A DNA stretch of 64,000 nucleotides from Gracilariopsis chorda (Eukaryota > Rhodophyta > Florideophyceae > Gracilariales > Gracilariaceae), in the NCBI GenBank assembly GCA_003194525.1, contig NBIV01000106.1, positions 1 to 64,000 of the forward strand. Direction: 5' to 3'. The notes below the pieces were generated by a model that was given only the letters and a program-made list of their open reading frames with translations, searched no databases and was not told where the DNA came from. This document shows positions 21,717 to 34,638 of this stretch, piece after piece (position 1 is the stretch's first letter; each line of letters starts with the position of its first letter). Position numbers and translations under genes: made by a program.

Positions 21717-22520
21717 TGTTAGCACATAGTCGAGTCGCCGGTAGTCCTTGGACATCATGGTGCAACACTTGGAAACAAAATTTCATATAACGGAGGGCTG
21801 TTTTTGGGACCTGCTCTACAAGAGCGCATATGCGTGTGTTCTCAAACCCAACGTGAAACGGGCATATGATTGGCTACTGCAAATCCTCATATGCAACGTA
21901 TTGGTTACAAGTGTTATGCATTCTATGGGTCCTGGGCACGGAACTGGCCACTTGGCATAAGTTGAATGGTCATGGTACTGAAGAATATGTGTGGCTACAT
22001 GTGGTTTACAGGTATATGGAAGTGTGTCATGTGTGAGGTTGTGCAAGCAAGAACGTGCCATGCACGCAACACAGCTAGGGTATGTACATGGATGCGGTGG
22101 CATGTGTATTTGTGCTTTGTCATTGTCATGATGATGCGAGGAAGTGTTTATACAGTGCTGCAGCATGCTGGCACATTGTTGGCATGTCCGGTTCACTTAT
22201 TGTGCGTTGTTGGCTGCTTGGTTCACTTGGTCTGCATTGTTGTAATGTGTTGTTATGTTGTTATGCATGGTTGTACGTAGCTGTAATCAGTGTCTGCAAC
22301 CCTTATTGTGTTATGTCTGTTTATGATTGGTAGTAGTGGGTGTCCCCACTTAGTGGTATAGGGTTTTCTTGTAGTTGTAGTGTGACGTAGAGGTGCTATA
22401 TAACACGCTGAAGTTCCACTACCAAGTAAAATCGCCCCAAGCCTGGCAACCTTCACTCTTTATTTTCTTTCTTTCTTTCCTTTTTCATTTCCGCTGAAGC
22501 CCAACTATCTTTTACATCAT
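21711..22520 (+). repeat. LTR-1 shared between the two halves of N7
   Basis: Starts TGTTGCTGTTAGC (one change from TGTTGATG) and runs to TTACATCAT at 22520. The last two or three bases, the PBS, the whole leader and about 170 codons of gag are missing at the junction with GGCCTCTATTG. Sense plus; TATATAA near 22397. Confidence 0.85.
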
Positions 22521-24793
22521 AAGGCCTCTATTGACCCCACCTGCTGTTTGGAGTCAACTGCAGCAGCACTTACGACCAAGGAGATCTTCGAACTGACATG
22601 GGACTATGTGGCGACAACCCTGATTGATGAATATAATGCTCTTCAAATGGGTTCAGGTAGTTCCAGTAGAGGTCGTAATCGCAAAACGAACACGAACAAG
22701 GGTGGTGCCCGTATAAGTGGACACAGCAGATCATCGATTGGTAATGAAAATGATGGTAACGCGTCGGATTCGACCACTTTTAACGACCCCACTGGTCGTG
22801 CGTATGCTGCTGGAAGTAGAAACGGGTACCACTGCACCTTTTGCGACCGTGATGGACATACTCAAGACCAATGTCATGTGAATCCAGACAACCCTGACAA
22901 CCATCTGCCACAAGCAATCTTGGACCAGCTGAGGGTGAACGCAGTTGAGAAGCCAAAGCGTTCTGGGAAGTCATCCAGTAGAGCGTCGAAAGTTGAGATT
23001 GCTGGTGTTGCTAGTGAGAAGTCTTCAGTGGTACTGCCAGCTATTAGTCACATCGACACTTATGCAGACAGTGGTGCTACGTCTAATTTCTTCTGTTCTG
23101 TATCTGCGTTCGTTCCAGACACACTGATTGACATACCAGAGAAGACAATTGAGCTAGCTGACAACACCACGGTGAATGCCACGCAACAAGGAGATGTCAT
23201 ACTACCCTTCTCGGATGTGAACCTCAGGTTGTCGAAAGTGCTGCTAGTTCCCAATCTTGGATATAACCTAGTATCTGTAGGTCGCTTAGCTAACAAGGGT
23301 ATCCAGTCACGGTTCTGTGGTAAGGAGGTAACCCTACAACATGAGGACGGGTTTGACATTGGACGTGGGACTCGTCATAATCGTTCCAGTCTATACATGC
23401 TATCCAACCCCATTGACCATTGGGATACATCCAATATGCTTTCTGCAACAGACGACAGCACAAGTACATTGTGGCATCGCAGACTGGCACCTATGAATGA
23501 GCATGACCTACAAAAGGTTCATGAACAAGTCGAAGGAGTCCCAAAACTCAAGTGCATGGAGGAGATATGTCGATCGTGTCGGCTTGGCAAAGCACATAAA
23601 CTGCCATTCCTGGGCAAGTTTGAAAGATCGGACCACGTCGGAGACATTGTGCACTCAGACATTATGGGTCCATTAGTGCCATCGTTCCCAGATCGATTCC
23701 GGTATGCATCTGGATTTGTGGATGATCACTCGCGATATGCAGTACTTGGGTTCATAATGGATAGGTCTGAGATTGCACAAGTGTTCTTGGGTGTGAGGCA
23801 GAAGCTCAAACAGCTTGGAGGAGAGCATTTGCTTATTCGAAAGCTGCACTCTGACCATGCAGAAGAGTGCATTGCCTTGCAAGAGAATCCCAAGAATGGT
23901 CTTCAGGAGGTATCGTTTTCTCCACCGTATACCCCGGAACATAATGGTATTGCAGAGCGCATCAATCGCACTATGGGTGAAGCTGCCCGAGCTTTGCTCA
24001 TTCAAGCAAATCTTCCAGAATGTTTGTGGTCATATGCACTGAAACATGTTATTTATGTTCGCAATAGAGTGCCGCACTCCACCACTGGCGTAACACCGTA
24101 TGTGCTAGTGACTGAAACCAGGGCTTGTTTGAAGTATGTCAGAGTATTTGGATGTGCCGCATATGTATTAAAAATGAACCCGGGCACCAAGTTCGAGTCT
24201 CGTGCACTTGAGGGAGTGTACTTGCAGACTCTTGAGCATGGTGTTTATGAGGTCCTAGTTACTGGGGACGACGATATTCCTCGAATAGTAAGGTCCCGTC
24301 ATGTCACTTTTGATGAATCTAGGTTCCCTGGTGCACCATATCTCAGCAACTATATGGATGACGAAAGCACATCAGATAGTACTTATCATTCTGAGAACGA
24401 TATGGATAACATCAGCTCGGATGAATTCTCTGTTGATGAGGTTGAGAACATCATATCACACTCAGAAAATGGTACCATAGACCACCCTGAGGCACCAACA
24501 GACATTATGGTTGACCCTGCAACAGTGAACTTTGATGCTGCCGAGGACAGTTCGAGTGATGAAGAGCAGTCAAATGACGATGGAGGTGACATTGAACATG
24601 AAAATGTTGACTCTGAGTCACAGTCACGGTATCCTCGTCGCACAAGGCGTGCACCACAACGCTGGTGGCATATGGCTGGCACTGCCAAATCTAAGGTTGA
24701 GGTGACCACGAGTGATGATCCCACACTAAAGGAAGCACTTTCTGCCATCCCAACTGAAAGAGAGCAATGGCTAAATGCCATTGATGAAGAGTT
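22521..24793 (+). pseudogene. N7 gag (C-part)-protease-integrase half
   Basis: Copia polyprotein from within Gag (ASIDPTCCLESTAAA) to AIDEE is open throughout. It includes CCHC (CTFCDRDGHTQDQC, about 22840-22881), protease ADSGATSNFF, integrase HRRLAPMNEH/CRSCRLGKAH, HSDIMG, HSDHAEEC (the usual HSDNAEEY is altered) and HNGIAERIN, the more typical copia form. It stops at GATGAAGAGTT where an LTR-3 follows, and the frame runs on about 38 codons into that LTR. No start codon or 5' gag remain. Confidence 0.88.
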
Positions 24794-25572
24794 TGTTGGC
24801 AGTAGTACCTGTGCTGTCTCTGAAAACGAAATGTTCCGGGGAGCATGGGCTGTTTTGGAGGGTACCTCTGCAAAAGCGCATATGCGCGTGTGCGCGAACC
24901 CAACGTGAAACTGGCTTCTGATTGGCTACTGCAAATGTACATATGCAACGTGGTGCGTACAAGTGGTATGGCATAACTGGATCGGTTGGACACACCCACG
25001 TGTCCAGCTACTACAGTGGTCACAGTGTACGTTGTGTGCAGGGGATACTGGTGAAGTGGTTGACAGCTGGTACAAGTGGTACAGCAGTGGTTGGTACAAT
25101 GGTAAGGTGCGCATGCACTGTCAACAGGTTTACACATGCACGGTTATATTGATGACGTGGGTGTTGTGAGCATTGCCACTTGATGACATGGCACTAACAC
25201 CACAGGTTACGTGCCAACTTACCGTTACGTATTGACTTACCGTGATGTGTTGGCATGTGCTGGCGTGTGTTGGAGTCGTGAATTTGTGCCTTGTCATGGT
25301 CATGTGTATGCACATAACTTTTACGGAACGTTGGTGCGTTGGTGTGCGTTGATGTAATGAGGTTGTGCTGAGCTGGCTATGTCATGTTAGATGATGATTG
25401 GTAGTATTGAGTGTCCTTGCTTAGTGGTTTAGGTTTTACTTGTAGTTGGTGTTCCCGCGCAATTCGAGTTTAAAGTGGTATATAAGATGTGCCTGAAGGA
25501 CCTCCAAGTAAATCCAAGCTAGAGCTGGCAAACTTCCCTTCCATCCCCTCAACTTCCTTACAACTTTCAACA
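24794..25572 (+). repeat. LTR-3 (779 bp) with mismatched flanks: recombinant
   Basis: Full-length LTR-3, TGTTGGCAGTAG to CAACTTTCAACA. The left flank is GAGTT (24789-24793) in an LTR-1-type pol. The right flank is AGAAG (25573-25577) in a different pol (N8). A single insertion would give two equal flanks. The partner of GAGTT is at 20058-20062. Confidence 0.92.
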
Positions 25573-25867
25573 AGAAGCTGCTCGAGCTTTGCTGAATCAG
25601 ACACACTGGCAAGAATGCCTATGGCCATATGCATTGAAATTTGATATTTGTATATGCCATAGATCTCTCCAGTGTACCACAGGCCTGGATCTATACCTTT
25701 TGGTTGGTGGTGGTAAGCCGTCGTTGAAGTATGCTAAAGCATTTGGATGCGCAGCACATATATTGAAAAATAACCAAGACACCAAGTTCGAGTCTCGTGC
25801 ACTTGAGGGGGTGTACATGCAGACTCTGGAGCATGGTGCTTCCCAGAAACTCGAGGATGAGAGTTGT
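25573..25867 (+). pseudogene. N8 integrase C-terminal fragment joined to pol end
   Basis: Begins inside the MEEAAR integrase motif (AARALLNQTHW), continues WPYALKFDICICHRSL and FGCAAHILKNN, then jumps from HGASQ straight to KLEDESCG and a stop. All of the linker, RT and RNase H are absent. It belongs to the same subfamily as N9b and N13 (LYLLVGGGKPSLKY). The AGAAG flank matches the sequence ATGGAAGAAGCTGC of that subfamily, so the LTR-3 inserted there. A plain fragment without activity. Confidence 0.82.
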
Positions 25868-25931
25868 GGTTAGCAAATAGTCGAGTGCGTGGTAGTCCTG
25901 GGACATCATGGTGCAGCAGTAGGAAACAAAG
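25862..25931 (+). repeat. 3' LTR of N8, first part (LTR-1b)
   Basis: First 70 bp of an LTR-1b (AGTTGTGGTTAGC, mutated TG start), cut by element E at CAAAG. It continues at 33390-34144, for 825 bp in total. Confidence 0.85.
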
Positions 25932-26723
25932 TGATGATGATAAGTGAAGGTGATAGATGAAGTTGGGCTTCGACTGAAATGAGAAAGAAAGAAAGAAGCA
26001 AAAACAAGAGTGAAGGTTGTCAGCCTTGGGGTGGTTTAATTGGAGATGAAACATCCGCAACTTATATAGCACCACTAGAGTGCACTACAGCTACAATAAA
26101 AACCCTAACCACTAAGTGCGGACAGCCAGTACTACCAATCATATTCAAACATAACACAATAAGGGTTGCACAAACTGGTGACAGTTCACTACAACCATGC
26201 ATAACATTATTCCAGCATATGCCAACGAAGCATGGTAAGTGAAAAAACCATGACAACAATGTGCCAGCATGTCACAGCCCTGTATAATGACTTACTTGCG
26301 TCATCATGACCATGACAATGTACAAGTTCCCATGACACTGTATCCATATCGATAACCTAAGTCCATAGCGTGCTTTTCACGTGCTGGGACACACAATCAC
26401 ACGTCTGCCGCAACTTGATGTCCCTGTAAACCAGTACAGCCACACAGAATCTCATGTACATTGTCCATTCATATTATGCCAAGTGGCCCATGCTGTGCCT
26501 ATGACCCATACAATGTATAGCACTTGTAAACCACGTAATGCATATGGGGAAATGCAGTAGCCAATCATAAGCCCATTTCACGTTGGGTTCGAGCACACGC
26601 GCATATGCGCTTTTGCCACGGGTTTGCTCAAAAGTGCCTATCGTTATATGCAACTTTGTTTCCAAGTAGTCTACCATGAAGTCCTAGGGCTTCCAGGCAT
26701 TTGACCATGTGCCAACATCAACA
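25932..26723 (-). repeat. 3' LTR of element E (LTR-4, 792 bp)
   Basis: Plus-strand start TGATGATGATAAG, end TGCCAACATCAACA. The purine tract GAGGAGGAG of pol abuts it at 26724. Confidence 0.92.
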
Positions 26724-29700
26724 CTCCTCCTCGAGTTCCTGGGGAAGTCCCACTCGTTCCAATATCAATCGTGCAGCCACAGGGCTAAATGTCTTGGGCG
26801 GTTGTCTGCGTCCTTGTATTCACCGGAATCATACTTCACAGATATGAGTTTGTCCCTGACCAGTTGCCTAATGAAGTGCACCTTGACATCTATATCCTTC
26901 GCACGACCAGAAGGGCAACGTTCACCAACAGCCCATTCAATAGCACACTGGTTGTCCGAAAGGATTGGCACACTGTTATCGACTGCTATTCCAAACTCCC
27001 TTAGCACACGTGATATCCAAAGTATCTCTTGAGCCGCCATTACCAATGCATAGTACTCGGCCTCACCAGTAGACAGAGCAACTGAGCATTGCTTACGAGC
27101 ACCAAAGAAACATGAGCAGCTGGACCCAAGTTTAATCAAATACCCAGAAAATGACTTGCGATCTGTGGTATCACCCCCGAAATCAGAGTCTACAAAAGCA
27201 TTTAAACATAGACGTCCATGTCGGTACACTAAACCATGATCACCAGTACCACGTAGGTATCGTAACACACGTTTGGCTGCTCGACGGCAGTATGCAGTAC
27301 GAGTATTCTGGAAGGGCGCCAGTATAAGAACAGGAGCCAAAATGTCCAAACGCGTACGTAATGCCAAGTACAGCAGAGACCCGATCATTTTCTGACACAA
27401 TTGAACATCACGAGGTGATTTGTCCTCCTCCACGTCAAGTGAAGTAAAGAACGATTCTACCATAGGGCTTGGTGCTGGTTTCGAATTTTGCAGTCCAAAC
27501 CTGCGCAGCATCCCTTCGGTATATATGGGTTGTGCCAGTCTTACACCCAGCAGCTGCCCATTGGAGTCCATCTTTCAGGTGAACTCAACACCAAGGTAGA
27601 GTCTTACAAGATCTTCAACCCTCAGGTCATACAATGTATTGAGCTCATCCAAGATTCGGGACCGTTCTTCAGCACTTGGCGTAAAGATGAGCAGGTCGTC
27701 CACGTATACCACGATGTACGCATAGATGTTACTGTTCAACTTCCGTCGAAACACACATGGTGCACTAGGCAATTCTTCAAATCCTAAGCCTTTAATATCA
27801 GTACTGAACTTGGTGTGCCACGCAAGGTGATCCTGCTTGAGTCCATATATGGCCTTTAGCAGTTTGTAGCATCGTGACTTCAGTTGAGGGATACCACGTG
27901 GAGACATTACCCAAACGTCTTCCTTCAGGTCACCATTCAGGAATGCAGTCTTAATGTCAACCTGGGCGATATACATTTGCATGCATAGCATAATGTACAG
28001 GAACATGCGATCCAAGTTGAAAGACACAACTGGTGCATAGTTTTCCATATAGTCCTGACCATATGTCTGGTGGTTTCCTCCTGCTACGATACGAGCTCGG
28101 AATCGGTCAACTGCAGCATTTGCATCACGTTTCACCTTAAGAATGACATGTGTAGGTAGCAGCTGTGACTGCGGTGAGTCATCCGCAACCCAAGTACCTT
28201 TGTCATTAAGTGATGCGAGCTCTTCATCAATGACACTCTCCCATTGCGCTCTTTCTGATGGAGTTGAGGACAATGCCTCCTGAAGTGTTGGGTGGTCACT
28301 GGTGGTCACCTTGACTTGAGATGTAGCAGAACCGGCCATATGCCACCAACGTTGTGGTGCAAGCTGATTTCGACAAGGGTACCTGGAGCCTAGTCCAGGC
28401 TGAACACTCGACTCACCAAGATCACTAGAATCATTGTCGCTGTCCTCGCCATCACCAGTGTCACTAGCAGCAGGGTCTGAAATTGGAATTTCAACATCAT
28501 TCACAGTTTCTGCAGGATGATCCGGTGCATCTGTTGTACCAATTTCTGGGACAGACCGAAGTTCTTCAACGCTATCAAGTAAGAACTCATCTGAGCTTTC
28601 ACTACGGCTGTCGTACCTATCGCTACTATAGTCGATGTCTGATGCACTTTCGTCATCCATATAATTTGTGAGATACGGTGCCCCAGGGAAGGTGGATTCA
28701 TCAAAAATGACATGCCGGGACCCCACAATTCGCGGAATTTCACAGTCATCAGTGACCAGAACCTCCTAAACACCATGCTCTAGAGTCTGCAAGTACACTC
28801 CCTCAAGTGCAGAGACTCGAACTTAGTGTCTGGGTTCATTTTCAATACATACGCTGCGCATCCAAACACTCTAACGTACTTCAACGACGGCTTATTACCA
28901 GTCACTAATAGGTACGGAGTCAAGCCGTTGGTAGAGTGGAGAACTCTATTGCGAACATATATAACTTACTTTAATGCATACGGCCATAAGCATTCTGGTA
29001 GGTTGGCCTGAATCAACAAAGCTCGAGCCGCTCCTTCCATAGTGCGGTTGATGCCCTCGGCAATGGCGTTATGTTCCGGGGTATAAAGAGTTCAGAACGA
29101 CGTTCCTTGCAGATCATTGGCAGGGTTTTCTTGTAGTGCAATGTACTCTTCTGCATTGTCGCAGTGCAAATTCTGAACAAGCACATTCCCTCCTGTAAGC
29201 TGCTGGAGCTTCTGCCTTATCCCCACAAACATATCACTGATCTTAGATCTATGCAACATGAAGCCGAGCAGAGCATACCGGGACCGGTCATCGATGAATG
29301 CAGACGCATATTGAAAATGATCAGGAAACGATGGGTGCAAAAGAGCAAGGATGTCCGAGTGCACAATGTGTCCAACCTCTTTTGCTTGTTTAAACTTTCC
29401 CAAAAATGGAAGTTTATGCCTCTTGCCAAGTCGAAACGGCCGACATACCTCCTCCATGTGCTTTAGCTTTGGGACTCCATCGACTTGCTCGTGTACCTTT
29501 TGAAGGTCTCGTGGGTTCATATGTGCAAGTCGGCGGTGCCACAGCTTTGTGGGGTCTAAGTCTTTGGCAGATAGGAGCGTTGTGTGACCAGTATGCTCGA
29601 TTGTACGTGGCAGCGTGTACAACCTAGAGCTTAGGTCTCGTTGACCACATCCAATTTCAAACCCTTCTTCATGTGTAAGGCGAACCTCACATGCACCGAA

Positions 29701-29976
29701 CATGGATTGAATGCCTTTATCGGCCATACGACCAACAGACACCAAGTTGTATCCAAGATCTGGTACGAGCAGTACATCTGTCAATCGCAGGTTAGCCTCG
29801 ACGAAGGGCAGTAAAACATCTCCTTGTTGAGTGGCGGTTACCGTGGTGTTGTCAGCAAGCTCAATAAACCTCTGAGATACATCAACCAATGTGTTGGGTA
29901 CATACGCAGATGCGGAACAAAAGAAATGGGAGTGGCTTCGCTGTCTGCATAGGTTTTCAATCCATTAGACGCAGAT
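26718..29976 (-). pseudogene. Element E protease (C-part)-integrase-RT-RNase H, broken
   Basis: Read leftward from 29976. A protease remainder (IELADNTTVTATQQGD) is followed by integrase HRRLAHMNPRDL, HSDILA and HCDNAEEY to about 29092. There the frame shifts, so the AIAER region near 29050 is in another frame. Next come the linker and RT (28726-27575) with FLNGDLKEDVW and YVDDLLIF. A TGG to TGA change at about 27575 stops the frame just before MDSNGQLL. RNase H (27571-26765) has VDSDFGGDTTDR and STGEAEYYAL, then shifts near the C-terminus. It is the typical copia Pol with every catalytic motif visible but at least four disabling changes. Confidence 0.87.
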
Positions 29977-30801
29977 TGTTGATATGAAATGATGTTGATA
30001 GATGATGTTGGGCTTCGGCGGAAATGCAAAGGAAAGAAAGAAAGAAAATCAAGAGTGAAGTTTGCCAGGCTTGGAGGCGAGGTTACTTCGTACTGCAACG
30101 TCAGAGTCTTATATAGCACCTCTATTGCGCACTAACACTACAACACAGCCCTACACCACTAAGTGGGGACACCCAATACTACGAATCACAATCAAACATA
30201 ACACAATAAGGGTTGCACCCACTGATTACAGCTTAGTACAACCATGCATAACAACATTACAACACATTACAACAACGCACACCAAGTGAACCAAGCAGCC
30301 AACAATGCGCAACAAGTGAACCACACATGCCAACAATGTGCCAGCATGTTACAGCACTGTGTAAACACTTACTTGCATCATCATGACTTTGACAAAGCAC
30401 AAATTCACATGCCACCGCATCCATGTACATACCCTATGTGTGTTGTGTGCATGGCACGTGCTTACTTGCACAACTGCACCTATACAACACCTGCATGTAC
30501 CTGTAAACTGGACGTAGCCACACATATTCCTAAGTACTATGCCCATTCAACTTATGCCAAGTGGCCAGTTCCATGCCCATGACCCATACGATGCATAACA
30601 CTTGTAACCATTACATTGCATATGATTTTATGCAGTAGCAAATCATATGCCCGTTTTACGTTGGGTTTGGGAACACACACATATGCGCTTTTGCAAAGCA
30701 GCTCTCAGGAACAGCCCTCCATTATATGAAACTTTGTTTCAAAGTGCTGCACCATCATGTCCCAGGACTACCATGCACTCCATCATGTGCTAAAATCAAC
30801 A
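29977..30801 (-). repeat. Solo LTR-1b (825 bp) with CAGAT target duplication
   Basis: TGTTGATATGAAATG to TAAAATCAACA, flanked by CAGAT at 29972-29976 and 30802-30806. It lies inside the element E protease region. The TATATAAG box is on the minus strand. No internal part remains. Confidence 0.93.
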
Positions 30802-31829
30802 CAGATGGGAGCACCGTAGACTTCTTGACACCCATTCTAGCAATCTTGATCTTGGATCTTCTTCTTGCAGCTTTCCCAGAGGGTTTGGACTTGTCAGCAG
30901 AACTAGCTTTGAGTTGGTCCAAGATGACTTTCGGTAAACGGTTCTCCGGATTCTCAGGGTTCATGTGGCATTGGTCCTGCGTATGGCCGTTGTGGTCGTA
31001 GAAGGTGCAATGATAACCGTTTTCACTGGCCACAGCATAAGCACGCCCATTGGACTCAAAATTGGAGTTGGAATCTGATGCGTGACCATCATTTTCGTCC
31101 CCATTTGAGATTTTCTTGCGTCCAAATTGACGGCCATTGCCCTTACCTCGGTTATTTTCGCGGTTACGACCACGACTAAAACTGGCAGAACCGAGTAGAC
31201 GAGCGTTGTACTCGTCAATGAAAGTAGTTGCCACATAATTCCACGTTATTTCTGAGATCTTTTTAGTCCTAAGTGCCGCAGCAGTTGACTCTAGTGAGCA
31301 GTTGGGGTCAATAGAAGCCAACAGCATTGGAGCCTTATGTGACTCTGGAATGGCAGCGTCCTTCCCCATTCGGTCCAATTGTGAGAATAAAGTCGCAAAC
31401 TGGTCCACATATTCTGACATATTTTGGCCATTATACGACATTCGGAACAGTTGAATCTGTACAGCGATACGAGATACCGTTCGATTAGATACATAACGTG
31501 CATCTAATAGTTTCAGCATCCGGCCAGGATCATCTTCCAAATCCATGACAACGCGTAGGGGAGCATCTCCAAGTGCACAAATGATGATTGCACATGCCTT
31601 TTCGAGTTTTGCCATTAGTCGGGAATTGCTCGGGGTAGCACTGGAAGTTGAATCTTGAGTCAATGTAGCAGTCGATGACTCATCCAGAGTTGTTGCCACT
31701 ACATTCCAGACACCGACACGCTGCACGGTGTCGATGTCGCTATAATGTATAATCCTCACCACGCTTACCATGAAAGCGTGGGATTTTCACACCGGAATTA
31801 GTTTCAGTCTCAACTTCGGAGTCAGATAT
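30802..31829 (-). pseudogene. Element E gag, start codon lost
   Basis: Gag read leftward. The expected start codon at 31829-31827 is ATA, not ATG. A deletion near 31735-31745 removes the DYTLWRHRLRAAC codons. From WNVVATTLDESS the frame is long and clean (about 310 codons), through DARYVSNRTVSRIAV and NRENNRGKGNGR to the knuckle CTFYDHNGHTQDQC, in which the second Cys is Tyr. It ends at the solo LTR. The protein would be a particle protein with a defective knuckle. Confidence 0.85.
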
Positions 31830-32578
31830 AGTTCCACAAGGAGCTGAAACACCAATGAATATATGCTCCGAAGCAGGGTGAGGAACTCAGTGCTTTTCGG
31901 AAACCGATTTCCAAGAGAGGGAATGTGTTGAATAGGATGATAAGCCACACTTTGTGGCTGAGATCACACTAAGAAATGAATACCGCAGTGGAGTAATCTC
32001 AATACCGAATAGCAAGGGTGCCAGCGGAGACCGTGTGAACAAGTCTCAACGCTCTTCCAGACGCGTCTGGTACGCGAATCACAGGTGTAGTTCGGGTCCT
32101 CTACACCCGGAGTGTCCTCACGAGCAGCTCTGAAGCACACTCGGAAAAGAAAATAAAAGATGAAATTTCGTAAAATCGGGCGCACTGACAGGAAGAACTA
32201 CCTCCGCTACCCTAAGGGTTGAACCCCTTGACCCTGGATGCTCTCTCCAGGTGCGAGGTGCGATTTTCTTCGACCTGCCCTACTCTGCGCACTTTGAGAG
32301 CAGGGTGCTCAATCCGTACAAAACGTCCCAGGGAGGTTACTTACAAGCGCGATATGCTTTCACCAGTTCACCCGTGCTGGTCTCTTCCCGGAAAGTAGCC
32401 CGATCTTTGTGCACTGAAACTAAAGAAACCGGATCGGAACAGGCGCAGGTCGGTTTACCAGAGACAAGTCCCTGAACGCTGTGCCTACTGTCACCTCTGC
32501 AACTAGGTCTCCACAATATGCGCAACGCAAAAACAAAAGAAAATTAAATAGGAGCGACGTCTGCACTATGTGGACGCT
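31830..32578 (-). other. Element E leader
   Basis: Non-coding leader of LTR-4 type, partly alignable to the LTR-1 leaders. The palindrome CCAGACGCGTCTGG is at 32057-32070. Confidence 0.7.
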
Positions 32579-32592
32579 CTGGGCCCATAACC
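32579..32592 (-). promoter_or_regulatory. Primer binding site of element E
   Basis: GGTTATGGGCCCAG on the minus strand, directly after the LTR-4 end (…CATTATCA). Confidence 0.88.
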
Positions 32593-33384
32593 TGATAATG
32601 ATAAATGAAAGTGATAGATGAAGTTGGGCTTCAACTGAAATGAGAAATAAAGAAAGAAGTAAAAACAAGAGTGAAGGTTGTCAGCTTTGGGGTGGTTTAA
32701 TTGGAGATGCAACATCCGCAACGTATATAGCACCACTAGAGTGCACTACAGCTACAATAAAAATCCTAACCACTAAGTTCGGACACCCAGTACTACCAAT
32801 CATATACAATCATAACACAATAAGGGTTGCACAAACTGGTCACAGTTCACTACAACCATGCATAACATTATTCCAGCATATGCCAACGAAGCACGGTAAG
32901 TGAAACAAGCATGACAACAATGTGCCAGCATGTCACAGCCCTGTATAATGACTTACTTGCGTCATCATGACCATGACAATGCACAAGTTCCCATGACATT
33001 GTATCCATATCGATAACCTAAGTCCATAGCGTGCGTTGCACGTGCTGGGACACACAATCACACGTCTGCCGCAACTTGATGTCCCTGTAAACCAGTACAG
33101 CCACACAGAATCTCATGTACATTGTCCATTCACATTACTCCAAATGGCTCATGCTGTGCCTATGACCCATACAATGTATAGCACTTTTAAACCACGTAAT
33201 GCATATGGGCAAATGCAGTAGCCAATCATAAGCCCGTTTCACGTTGGGTACGAGCACACGCGCATATGCGCTTTTGCCACGGGGGTGATCAAAAGTGCCC
33301 ATCGTTATATGCAACTGTGTTTCCAAGTAGTCTACTATGAAGTCCTAGGGCTTCCAGGCATTCGACCATGTGCCAACATCAACA
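32593..33384 (-). repeat. 5' LTR of element E (LTR-4, 792 bp)
   Basis: Plus-strand start TGATAATGATAAATG, end GCCAACATCAACA, followed by CAAAG. The cross-family core box is at 33211-33275. Confidence 0.92.
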
Positions 33385-34144
33385 CAAAGTTTCATATAAC
33401 GGGGTGCTTTTCTTGAGAGCTGCTTTGCAAAAGCACATATGCGTGTGTTATCAACCCCAACGTAAAACGGGCATATGATTGGCTACTGCATATCCTCATA
33501 TGCAATGCATTCATTACAAGTGTTGTGCATCCTATTGGTCATGGGCACGGAACTGGCCACTTGGCATAAGTTGAATGGGCATGGTACTTAGGAATATGTG
33601 TGGCTACGTCTAGTTTATAGGTACATGCAGGTGTTGCATAGGTGCAGTTGTGCAAGTAAGCACGTGCCATGCACACAACACACATAGGGTATGTACATGG
33701 ATGCGGTGGCATGTGAATTTGTGCTTTGTCATAGTCATGATGATGCAAGTAAGTGTTTACACAGTGCTGTCACATGCTGGCACATTGTTGGCATGTGTGG
33801 TTCACTTGTTGCGCATTGTTGGCTGCTTGGTTCACTTGGTGTGCGTTGTTGTAATGTGTTGTAATGTTGTTATGCATGGTTGTACTAAGCTGTAATCAGT
33901 GGGTGCAACCCTAATTGTGTTATGTTTGATTGTGGTTGGTAGTATTGGATGTCCCCACTTAGTGGTGTAGGATTTTCTTGGCGTGGTAGTGCGCATTATA
34001 GGTGCTATATAAGACTCTGAAGTTGCAGTACCAAGTAAACTCGCCCCCAAGCCTGGAAAACTTCACTCTTTATTTTCTTTCTTTCTTTCCCTTTCATTTC
34101 CGTGGAAGCCCAATATCATCTATGAACATCATTTCATATCAACA
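33385..34144 (+). repeat. 3' LTR of N8, second part (LTR-1b)
   Basis: Resumes TTTCATATAACGG after the CAAAG duplication and ends ATTTCATATCAACA at 34144. TATATAAG is near 34006-34013. The right flank is leader of N9a, so N8 was inserted there. Confidence 0.88.
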
Positions 34145-34638
34145 GTTTCGTACGGATTGAGCACCCTACTCGTGAAGTGTGCAGAGTAGAGCAGGTCGAA
34201 GAAAATCGCACCTCGCACCTGGAGAGAGAGCATCCAGGGTCCAGTGGTTCAACCTTTAGGGTAGTGGAGGTAGTTTCTCCTGTCAGTGCCTCCGCTTTTA
34301 CGAAGTTTTATCTTTTCTTTTCTTTTCCGAGTGTGCTTCAAAGCAACTTATGAGTATACTCCGGGCGTCTTGGACCCAAACTCCGCCTGTGGTTCGCGTA
34401 CCAGACGCGCCTGGACGAGCGTTGAGACTTGGTTACACGTTCTCCCCTGGCGCCCTCACTGTTGAGAATAATCCAATCCAGTATCACCCTCATAGTGTTA
34501 CATCCGCTGTCAGTCCAAATCTGCACCTCTCGAACAGCTCTCTATTTTGATAGCGATTCTAAGTATCGAGTCCCTCACTCTGCTTCATTTCCGTGCATTG
34601 CTTTTTCCTATTTTGGATACTGAACTCCTTCTGGAACC
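34145..34638 (+). other. N9a leader (3' part)
   Basis: Leader homologous to those above, from GTTTCGTACGGATTG to the gag ATG. The palindrome is present with one change (CCAGACGCGCCTGG, 34401-34414). PBS and 5' LTR are left of N8 and off-window. Confidence 0.7.

Larger units (their letters stand above)
25932..33384 (-). mobile_element. Element E: complete but decayed copia element (LTR-4)
   Basis: 7,453 bp with 792-bp LTRs at both ends and the target duplication CAAAG (25927-25931 and 33385-33389). It contains a solo LTR-1b at 29977-30801. In the first 330 bp the two LTRs differ at about 18 positions, so it is clearly older than element B. It interrupts the 3' LTR of N8. Confidence 0.94.
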
